This document shows, piece after piece, positions 1 through 12,000 of a stretch of 36,277 bases of DNA; the stretch's first letter is position 1, and the number at the start of each line of letters is the position of its first letter. The position numbers and the translations under genes are program-made. The notes beneath the pieces are model-generated. The model did not search any database. It was not told the origin of the DNA and saw only the letters and a list, made by a program, of their open reading frames with translations. Origin of the DNA: an uncultured Saprospiraceae bacterium (GTDB taxonomy: Bacteria > Bacteroidota > Bacteroidia > Chitinophagales > Saprospiraceae); NCBI GenBank assembly GCA_937951615.1, contig CALFBH010000098.1, forward strand, positions 1 through 36,277, written 5' to 3'.

Positions 1-1
1 A

Positions 2-3000
2 GACGCGAACAATTGTGTAACAACAGCAACAGTCACAATAGACCAGCCAACTGACCTGACCGCAAATGCAGGCGGTGCAGTAGGCGATGTCTTATTATGT
101 AACGGCGACACAGACGGTGAATTGACCCTTACGGTAAATGGCGGAACAGCTCCTTATAATTTCGATTGGAATAATGGTTTGACAACAGATCAAAATCCAA
201 CAGGCTTAGCAGCAGGCACATACACTGTGCTGATAACAGATGGAAATAATTGTACCCTTTCCGTAACAACTGAAATCACTGAACCCGCAGTTTTATCTGC
301 GAGTGCGACAGAAAATTCAGCGGTAAACTGTTTTGGTGCATTAGATGGAGCAGCTACCGTTTCAGTAAGTGGTGGCACGACTCCTTATACTTATCTTTGG
401 GATAATGGCGAGACAACAGCAACAGCCTCATCGCTGGGAGCAGGCGCACATGATGTAACCCTGACCGACGCGAATAACTGTACAACAACAGCAAGTGTAA
501 CAATTACAGATGCCATAGAACTGAGTCTAGCTTTAACCGCCAGCACAGAAGCCAATTGTACATCCTGTGATGGTACAGCAGATGTTAGTGTAACAGGCGG
601 AATCAGTCCTTACACGTATAGCTGGTCAAACGGCAATACAAACAATCTGCCAACAGACCTCTGTTCCGGTATCAATACCTTAACAGTAACAGATGCAAAC
701 GGCTGTACAGCTACAACAGAAATTAATATTGGTACAATATCGACCTTAGAGGCAAACGCAACAGCAGATAATAATATTTCTTGCTTTAATGCTTGTGATG
801 GTGCAGCTACTGTAGCAGCAACTTCAGGTAATCCTCCATACAATTATGTATGGAGTAATGGACAAACAACTGCGACAGCAGCAGGACTTTGTGTAGGTTC
901 ATATGCAGTGACCGTAACGGATCAGGATAACTGTATCGTGGTGCAGACGGGGGTAGAAATTACAGAACCAACAGAATTATTGACAACTGCTACAGAAGAT
1001 GTTCCAGTAACTTGTTTTGGAGGAAATGATGGGCAGGCAACAGTAAGTACAAACGGAGGAGTAGCACCTTATACAGTAGAATGGGATAATGGTGAAACAA
1101 CAGCCACAGCCACAGCATTAACGGCAGGTTCACAAACAGTGACCGTAACGGATGCTAATGGATGTGAAAGTGTAGCAAGTGTAAATGTAGCCCAGCCACC
1201 AGAATTGCTCGCAGTGACATCAGCAGAAGCTCAGTTATGTAGCGGTGATGATGAGGGTACAATCAGCTTAACTGTAGTAGGAGGTGTTTCTCCTTATACT
1301 TATAGCTGGGACAATGGAGCAGGCACTGACCAAAATCCATCTAACCTAATGGCAGGTGTATATACTGTAGAGGTCACAGACGCCAATGGATGTACAACCA
1401 CAGCAACAGGCATTATTACAGAACCTGATGCAATGGTAGCAAATGCTTCAGAAAACACAATAGTAAGTTGTAGCGATTCATTTGATGGGGAAGCTACAGT
1501 TTCGGTAAGTGGAGGAACAGTACCTTACACTTATCTATGGGATAATGGCGAAATAACTGCCACAGCTACAGCACTCAATGCTGGTTTGCATACAGTGACG
1601 ATTACCGACGCCAACGGATGTGAACAATTTGGAACTGTGACGATGACGGATGTACTAGAATTAGACATTTCAGTAGAAGCGAGTACAGAAGCCAATTGTA
1701 CGTCTTGCGATGGTACAGCGACCATTTCTATAACTGGTGGAACAGCACCGTATAGCTACGAATGGTCAAACGGAAATAATAATGAAGACCCGACAAATCT
1801 TTGTGCAGGAGTCAATGTATTGACCGTTACCGATGCAAATAGTTGTACGGCTACCACAGCAGTTAATATTGAAACAATTTCCACTTTAGTTGGAAATATT
1901 ATAATAGATAATCAAGTCTCCTGTGCGAGTGCATGCGATGCTACAGCAACAATGGCAGCTTCATCAGGAAATCCACCTTATACTTATAATTGGAGTGATG
2001 GACAGACCACGGCAACAGCAACAGGCTTGTGCGTAGGTACTTATGCAGTTACACTGACAGATCAGGATAATTGTATCGTGGTAGAAACAGGAATCACAAT
2101 ATCCGAACCTTCAGAATTGACAGTAAGTGCAGTACAAGATGCAGCGGCAAACTGCTTTGGAAATAATGACGGAGCAGCTACAGCAACTATTGCCGGCGGC
2201 ACAATGCCTTATACCATAACTTGGGATAATGGTGAATCAACTGCTACAGCAACTATGCTCAATGCAGGACTTCATACTGTGACGATTACCGATGCAAATG
2301 CTTGTCAGACAATCGCCAATGTAACAATCGACCAACCCGATGAATTAATCGGAAACGCAGGCGGTGCAGTAGGCGACCAGCTTGATTGTAATGGAGATAC
2401 AGATGGATCATTGACCCTTACGGTAAATGGTGGAACAGCACCTTATACCTATCAGTGGGATAATGGCGCAGGTACAGTACAAAACCCAACTGGACTTATT
2501 GCAGGAACTTATACGGTGCTAATCACCGATGCAAATAACTGTACCACAACAGTCAGTACAACAATCACGGAGCCAGATGTATTATCAGCAGTAACCGTGC
2601 AAAACAGTGCAGTGAGTTGCCCAGGTTCTTCCGATGGAGAAGCGACAGCAATTCCAGGAGGAGGCACAACACCTTATGCTTATACTTGGGACAATGGTGA
2701 AACAACTGCAAATGCGACGACGCTTAGTGCAGGCATACATGACATCACCATCACAGACGCAAATGGATGTACCGCTTTCGCTAATGTAACAATAGATGAT
2801 GCTCCACCACTCAGTATTATATTAGATGATGATGGAGCAGCCAATTGTACATCATGCGATGGTACAGCCAGTATTTCTGTCAATGGCGGTTCTGCACCTT
2901 ATACTTACGAATGGTCAAACGGCAATACCGCAGAAGACCCGGCAAATCTGTGTTCTGGTAATAATATCGTTACCGTAACAGATGCAAATGGCTGTACAGC

Positions 3001-6000
3001 CGTTCTTGATGTCAATATCGGCAGCATTTCTACCCTTGCAGCAATTACGAATATTGATAATGCAATAGACTGTGCAAATAATTGTAATGGAATGATAACA
3101 GTGACCGCATCAGCGGGAGCAACGCCTTACTCTTATCAATGGAGCGATGGACAAAATACGGACACTGCAACAGGCTTATGTGCTGGAAGTTATGCTATCA
3201 CAGTAACAGATGCTAATAATTGTATCGTAGTCGAAAATATCACCCTTAGCGAACCAACAGAACTATTGGCAACAGCAGCAGAAATAAATACGGTCAGTTG
3301 TGCAAATGGAAATGATGGAGAAGCAAGCGTAACAACAACTGGTGGAACAACACCTTATGCTATCCTTTGGGATAATGGCGAAACAACCGCCACAGCAACG
3401 ACGCTTTGGGGCGGTGCGCACACGGTAACAATTACAGACGATAATGGATGTACTGCAATTGCAAACGTAACATTGGGAGAACCTACCCAACTTGCGGCAA
3501 CAGCAACTGGAGATGCATTGGATTGTAATGGAGATACCGATGGAATAATTGACCTCACAGTAAGTGGAGGAACCGAGCCTTATAGTTATAACTGGAATAA
3601 TGGAGCAGGTTCTGATGAAGACCCAAGTGGATTAGATGCAGGTACTTACGTGGTAACTGTCACAGATGCGAATGCTTGTTTCATGACAGCATCTGCCTCA
3701 ATTACACAGCCCGGTACACTAGTCGCATCAGCAGTCGTCGATTCAGGAATCAGTTGTGCAGGAGAGGAAGACGGACAGGCAACAGCAAGTGCCACTGATG
3801 GTACAGCACCTTATGTTTATGCGTGGGATAATGGAGAAACAACTGCCATTGCCACAACGCTTAACGCAGGAACACATGACGTAACCGTAACAGATGCCAA
3901 TGGCTGTACAGATATAGCATCAGTATCCATAGGTGATGTGACGGCAATAGATATTGTTCTGGATGGCAACACTGCAGCAAATTGTACAGCTTGTAACGGA
4001 ACAGCAAGCTTGACCATAAGCGGCGGTTCTGCACCTTATACTTATGAATGGTCGAATGGAAACAATGTAGAAGATGCAGCCAATTTATGTGCTGGAGCAA
4101 ATACAGTAACCGTAACAGATGCCAATGGATGTACAGCAATATTGGATATAAACATCAGTACGATTTCTACCTTGACGGTAACAACAACGGAAGATAGCGG
4201 AGTGTCTTGCTTCAATCAATGTGATGGACAAGCAACAGTCACTGCATCATTAGGCAACCCGCCTTATGCTTATCAGTGGTCAGGCGGACAAACTGCTCCT
4301 GTAGTCGGCGGCTTATGCGCAGGCGAACACAGCGTTACCGTTACTGATGCAGATAACTGTGTCGAAGTACAAACAGTGACGATTAACGGACCAGATGAAC
4401 TGCTCACCAGTGCAACTGAAGGAAATACAATAAGCTGTACAGGAAATAGTGACGGACAAGGAGTAGTGACCATAAGCGGTGGAACATTACCTTATAACAT
4501 ACTTTGGGATAATTTTGAAACGGGTAGTATCAATTCAACGCTAGATGCAGGATTACATACTGTTACAGTGACGGATGCGAATGGTTGTCTTTCAACTGCG
4601 GAAGTGACCATTACAGAACCAGGCGAATTATCTGGAACAGCTATAGGCGAAGCCTTGGCTTGTAATGGAGACACAGATGGAGATATTAACCTTACGGTAA
4701 ATGGCGGAACAGCACCATTCAGCTTTGCCTGGAATAATGGAGCAGGAACCGACCAAAATCCAACAGGACTATCTGCCGGAATGTATACCGTCATCATTAC
4801 AGATGATAATGGTTGTTCTACAACAACGTCCGCTGAAATTACTGAAACATTGCTGCTCGCAGCATCAGCACTTGAAGACGCAGGAATTACTTGTAATAGC
4901 GCGGCAGATGGTGCAGCAACGGTAAGCGCAACAGACGGCACAGCACCTTATACTTATGCCTGGGATAATGGTGAGACAAGCACAACAGCAACTACGCTGA
5001 ATGCAGGTACACACACTGTTACAGTGACCGATGCCAATGGCTGCGAAGCCATCGCATCAGTGAATATCACGGATGTAGGAGAAATTGATGTTATAGCAAA
5101 CGCTACAGGAGCAGCCAATTGCAGCTCTTGCGACGGAACAGCAAATGTCACCGTGACAGGCGGCACAGCACCTTATGCTTACACTTGGTCAAATGGCGGA
5201 ACTATTGAAGATCCCATTGACCTATGTACAGGTGCAAATACCGTCACCGTGACCGATGCCAATGGTTGTACAGCTACCGCAGATGTGACGATTGCTAATG
5301 TATCTACACTTGCCATTTCCACAGCAGTGGATAATAATGCAAGCTGCTTTGGTACTTGTGATGGTCAAGCAACAGCTACAGGATTGGCAGGTAGTCCACC
5401 TTACACTTTTGCATGGAGCAATGGTCAGGGAACAGATGTCGCAGTAGGCTTATGCGCAGGTACATACACAGTTACGATCACTGATGTAGACAATTGTCTG
5501 GATATAGCGACAGTGACGATTACAGAACCTGCCGAAGCATTACAGGCTACAACTGTTGAAGATATACCAGTGAGTTGTGCAGGTGGCAATGACGGAGAAG
5601 CAACAGTCACCATTACAGGCGGTACAGCACCTTACCAGATTTTCTGGGCAAATGGACAAAGTACAGCAACGGCTACAGATTTAACAGCAGGGCCACAAAC
5701 AGTCATTATTAGCGATGCTAATGGATGTCTTGCCGAGGCTACAGTTAATATCAGTGAACCGGGAAGTGCAGTGACTATTCAGGTGACAACAAATACAGAA
5801 TCAAATTGTACATCATGCGACGGTACGGCTAGTGTTGCCATTACAGGCGGTGTAGCACCTTACACTTACACGTGGTCAAATGGCAGCACGACTGACGCAC
5901 CAACTGATCTCTGTTCAGGAATCAACGGACTGACAGTAACAGATGCCAATGGATGTACAGCTATTGAGAATATAAATACAGATAATAATTCATCACTGAC

Positions 6001-9000
6001 AACAACAGTAACTGCCTCAACGAACCTGACTTGTGCCAATGCCTGCGACGGAACAGCTTCCGTTACACCATTTGGAGGTCAGGCACCTTATAACATCGTT
6101 TGGGATGATGGGCAAACAACGACAAGTGTTACAGGCTTATGTGCAGGTACACACTTTGTAACAATCACCGACCAGGATGGATGCCTTGCAGCAGCAAGTG
6201 TAGAAATTACGGAACCAGGTGAACTTACAGCCACAGGAACAGGAGAAGCATTAGCTTGTAATGGAGATACAGATGGCGATATTACTTTAACAGTAACAGG
6301 CGGCACACCTCCATTCACTTATACTTGGAATAATGGCGCAGGAAATGTCCAGAATCCAAGTGGACTTGCAGCAGGAACATATACCGTGTTAGTGGTAGAT
6401 GCAAATGCTTGTAACACCACAACAACAGTAGAAATCACCCAGCCAGAATTTGAATTATCAGCAGATGCACTTGCACAGGACTTGTCTTGTAACAACGCAG
6501 CCGATGGTAATATTACCCTTACGGTAACAGGTGGAACACTACCTTATACATTTGCATGGGATAATGGAGCAGGTACAGACCAAAATCCATCAGGACTTGG
6601 TGCAGGTACTTATAGTGTTGTCATAACCGATGGCAATAATTGTACAGCAACAGCGACTGCTACACTCACACAACCAGTAGAACTACTGGCAAGTGCAACA
6701 GGAGGTATGTTAGATTGTAATGGAGATGTCGATGGCGAAATTACCCTTACGGTAAATGGCGGTACAACCCCTTATACTTATGCATGGGACAATGGAGCAG
6801 GTACAGTACAAAATCCAACAGGACTGAGTGCAGGTACTTACACGGTCGTCATCACTGATGCGAATAATTGCCAGGCAATTACATCAGCAGAAATCACAGA
6901 GCCACAAGAAGCATTGACTGTTATTGCTATGGGCGAAGCACTCGATTGTTTCGGCGATACAGATGGCGATATTATGCTTACAGTAACGGGCGGCACAGCA
7001 CCATACACTTACGAGTGGGACAATGGAGCAGGTACAGTACAAAATCCAACAGGACTGAGCGCAGGTACTTATAATGCAACCGTCACGGATGCCAATGGCT
7101 GTAATGTCGCAAGTGTATCCGCTGAAATTACACAGCCGGCAGAAGCACTGTCAGCACTTGTTGCCACAGCAGATGCCTTAGATTGCTTCGGCGATACAGA
7201 TGGCGAAATTATCCTGACGGTAACAGGCGGCACAGCTCCTTACACTTATGTATGGGACAATGGCGCAGGTACTGACCAGAATCCAACTGGACTGAGTGCA
7301 GGTACTTATAATGCAACCGTCACCGATGCCAATGGCTGTGTTGTAAACAATGTTACAGCAGAACTGACAGAACCAGCAGAAGCACTGACCGCTGCAGCCG
7401 CTATCAGTAGTACATTAGATTGTACTGGTGATTCAGATGGAGAAATTACCCTTACGGTAAATGGCGGCACAGCACCTTATACTTATCAGTGGGATAATGG
7501 AGCAGGTACAACTCAAAACCCAACAGGTTTAAGTGCAGGTACTTACACAGTAGTCGTGACAGATGTGAATGGTTGCCAAAGCCTAGCATCAGCCGACCTT
7601 ACTGAGCCGACACTCCTCATTGCATTTGCATCAGGAGAAACATTGGCTTGTAATGGCAACGCAGATGGAGACATTAACCTGGTCGTAACAGGCGGTACAT
7701 CACCTTATACCTATCAGTGGGATAATGGAGCAGGTACAGATGAAGACCCAACAGGCTTGCCAGTTGGAATATATACAGTTACCGTCACAGATGCCAACGC
7801 ATGTAGCAGCACTGCAAATGCAGAAATTGCCCAGCCGGGTACATTGGAAGCATCAGCAGCAGGTATGACCTTAGCGTGTAACAGTGATGCAAATGGTATC
7901 ATTACCTTGACGATAACCGGAGGAGTACCACCATTCACCTTTGCATGGGACAATGGCGCGACAAGTCAAAATCCAGACGGACTCATAGCAGGAACATACG
8001 CAGTAGTCGTGACCGACGCCAATAATTGTACAGCAACAGCAAGTGCAATTATTGACCAGCCAGAAGGACTTATAGCAGTTGCAACAGGGGAAGCCCTAAA
8101 TTGCTTCGGTGATTTGGATGGCGATATCAACCTTGATGTAACAGGCGGTATAGCACCTTACACTTTTGCATGGGACAATGGCGCAGGCACAGACGAAGAC
8201 CCAACAGGCTTGCCAGTCGGAACATATATAGTAGTGGTCACCGATGCCAATGCTTGTGTCACAACGGCTACAGCAGAAATAACAGAACCAGCAATAGCAC
8301 TGACAGCCACAGCAACAGGAGAAGCCTTAGCTTGTAATGGCGATACAGACGGAAATATTACCCTTGAGGTAAATGGTGGAACAACACCTTATACTTTCAC
8401 TTGGAATAATGGTCTAGGTCCGGTTCAAAACCCAGCAGATCTGATTGCTGGAACATATACCGTCACCGTTACGGACGCCAATGGCTGTGTTGCGACAAGT
8501 GCAGCAGACATTACAGAGTCGGGGACACTTGAAGCCTCTGCAGTAGGAGAAGCCTTAGCTTGTAATGGCGATACAGATGGAAATATTGCGCTCACAGTAA
8601 CAGGCGGTACATTCCCATTCACATATAGCTGGGATAATGGCGCAGGCACAGTCGAAGATCCAGTCGGTCTTGGAGCAGGTACTTATGCAGTGACTGTCAC
8701 CGACGCTAATGGATGTCTCGCAATTGCCTCTGCCGAAATTACAGAACCAACTCCACTGGAAGGAATTGCAGTAGGAGAGGAGCTGGCTTGTAATAATGAG
8801 CTTGGCAGTATTACCCTTACGGTAAATGGCGGAACAGCACCTTATACTTTTGATTGGGATACTGGCGGAGGTACAGACCAAAACCCAACGGACCTGAATG
8901 CAGGTACATATAATGTCATCATAACAGATGCCAACGGATGTACAGCACTCGCCAGCGCAATCATCACAGAACCTGACCCGCTCACGGCTATGGCTATGGG

Positions 9001-12000
9001 GGCAGCACTGGATTGTAATGGAGATACAGGCGATATTACCCTTACGGTAAATGGCGGCACAGCTCCTTATGCTTTCGAGTGGGACAATGGAGCAGGTACT
9101 GACCAAAGCCCAACTGGACTGAATGCAGGTATCTACACCGTTACAGTGACAGACGATAATAATTGTACAGCAACAGCTTCTACAGAATTGACACAGCCTG
9201 CCGATGCCTTAGTGGCCAGCGCAACAGGCGATGCCTTGAATTGCTTCGGTGATACAGATGGAGAGATTAGCCTTACGGTAACAGGTGGAACGCCACCTTA
9301 CACTTACCTCTGGGATAATGGCGCAGGCACGGTACAAAATCCAACAGGACTTGGTGCAGGCACATATAATGTGACGGTAACTGACGCGAATGCTTGTATC
9401 GTAGATAATGCTTCTGCAACGATCACAGGACCAGCCGCCGCGCTGACTGCCAGTGCAACAGGCGACGCGCTTGATTGCTTCGGTGACACAGATGGCAATA
9501 TTACCCTTACGGTAAATGGTGGAACAACTCCATACACTTATCAGTGGGACAATGGCGCAGGTACAGACCCAAGTCCAACTGGACTCGGAGCAGGTACATA
9601 CAATGCGACAGTGACGGATGCCAATGGCTGTATTATAGACAATATCACAACAATAATCACAGAACCAGCAATGGCATTGACTGCCAGCGCAACAGGCGAC
9701 GCGCTTGATTGCTTCGGCGATACAGATGGCAATATTACCCTTACGGTAAATGGCGGCACAGCCCCTTATGTTTATCAATGGGATAATGGCGCAGGTACAG
9801 TACAAAATCCAACAGGTTTGGGTGCAGGTACATATAATGCGACAGTGACGGATGCGAACGGCTGTATTATAGACAATATCACAGCAATAATCACAGAACC
9901 AGCAATGGCATTGACTGCCAGCGCAACAGGCGACGCGCTTGATTGCTTCGGTGATACAGATGGCAATATTACCCTTACGGTAAATGGCGGAACAACTCCA
10001 TACACTTATCAGTGGGATAATGGCGCAGGTACAGTGCAGAATCCAACAGGCTTGAGTGCAGGTACATACAATGCAACGGTGACGGATGCCAATGGCTGTA
10101 TAGTAGATAATGTTTTCGCAACGATTACAGAACCAACGGCCGCATTGACTGCCAGCGCAACAGGCGACGCCTTAGATTGCTTCGGTGACACCGATGGTAA
10201 TATTACCCTTACGGTAAATGGTGGAACAGCCCCATACACATACCAATGGGATAATGGAGCAGGTACGGTACAAAATCCAACAGGACTTGGTGCAGGTACA
10301 TACAGCGTGACCATAACGGATGCCAGTGCTTGTACGATTAACACAAGCGTTTTCGCAACAATTACGCAGCCAGCAACAGCATTAGCAGCTTCCGCAGTGG
10401 GCAATAGCCTGACTTGTAATGAAGATACTGATGGAAGTATTACCCTTACGGTAACAGGTGGCACACCACCATACACTTATCAGTGGAATAATGGAGCAGG
10501 CACAGTACAAAATCCAACTGGACTTGGTGTAGGTACATATAATGCGACAGTGACAGATGCCAACGGTTGTACAATAAGTAATGTGTCGGCAACGGTTGCA
10601 GCACCAGCAATACTGGCAGCTACAACAACTGAACAACAATCAGCTTCCTGTTTCGATTCAGCAGATGGAGAAGCCTTAGTGAGCGTCACCGGAGGCACAA
10701 CACCATATAGCTACAACTGGAGCAATGGCGAAACCACCAACCCCGCTACACAGCTTGAAGGTGGACAGCACGAAGTGACGATTACAGATGCTAATGGTTG
10801 TCAGGTTATCAATACAATGAGTATTTTCAACCCGACTCAGCTAAGCCTTACAGGTATTTCATCTACTGAAGTAGCTTGTTTTAGCGAAAGCGATGGAACA
10901 GCCAGTGTTACAATTGCCGGTGGAACAGCTCCATACAGCTATCTCTGGAATACTACTCCAGCACAAACCACAGCAACAGCTATCGGATTGACCGCAGGTA
11001 CATACAGCGTAATTGTCACCGATGCTAATGGTTGCATAATGGATGCTATAGAGGTAGAAGTGACTCAGCCAGAAGGCAGCCTTGCTGGAAGTGTCAGTGG
11101 AACAGATGCGACTTGTAATGGCTCAAGTGACGGTGCAGCTACAGCAACTGCAACAGGCGGCGTGCCTGGCTATACTTACCAATGGAATACTGGGGCGACA
11201 AGCGCAAGTATCTCTGGTATAGCAGCAGGTGTTTATACAGTTGTTATCACCGATGCCAATGATTGCTCTTATACAGAAAGCATCACGATTGGACAGCCAG
11301 ACTTGATTGCAGGTGTTATTACACCAACAGGTGCAACTTGTTTCGGAGATGAAAATGGAAGCATTCTGGTAGAGACAACTACAGGAGGCAGCGAGCCTTA
11401 TGTCTATTCTCTGGATGGTGAAAATTATCAGGTCAGCGACTACTTTGGTGGCTTATCAGCAGGTAATTATACCGTCTATATCCAAGACGTCAATGGCTGT
11501 GAAAGCGCAGTACCGACACTGGTAGAAGAACCCTTTGAGTTGAATGTTGATCTTGGTGTGGATGTCACGGTAGAATTGGGTGACAGCATACAGTTATTTG
11601 CACAAGTCAATACTTTTGATTCCCTCAGCTATAGCTGGACACCAGCTACAGGATTGAGTTGCAGCGACTGTCCAAATCCATGGATGACAGGCACAGAATC
11701 GACAATTTACGAGGTAACGATTACAAATGAAGCTGGTTGTACAGCTACTGACGACATCTTTGTCGAAGTGGATAATGACCGCGATGTATTTATACCGAAT
11801 ATCTTCTCGCCAGACAATGATGGTACCAATGATGTCTTCTTTGTCAATGGTGGAATAGGAGTAGAACAAGTAGATGTATTCAGAGTCTATGATCGCTGGG
11901 GCGAATTGATTTTCCAGATGGAAGACATACAGCCCAATGATCCAAATTATGGATGGGATGGTACATTCAGAGGTCAGGACATGAAGCCTGCAGTATTTGT

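Noticed and set aside
190-10698. Many minus-strand open frames of 60-198 codons opposite the giant gene
   Set aside because: They recur with the repeat period, have no start context, signal or family resemblance, and are simply the reverse reading of repeated codons.
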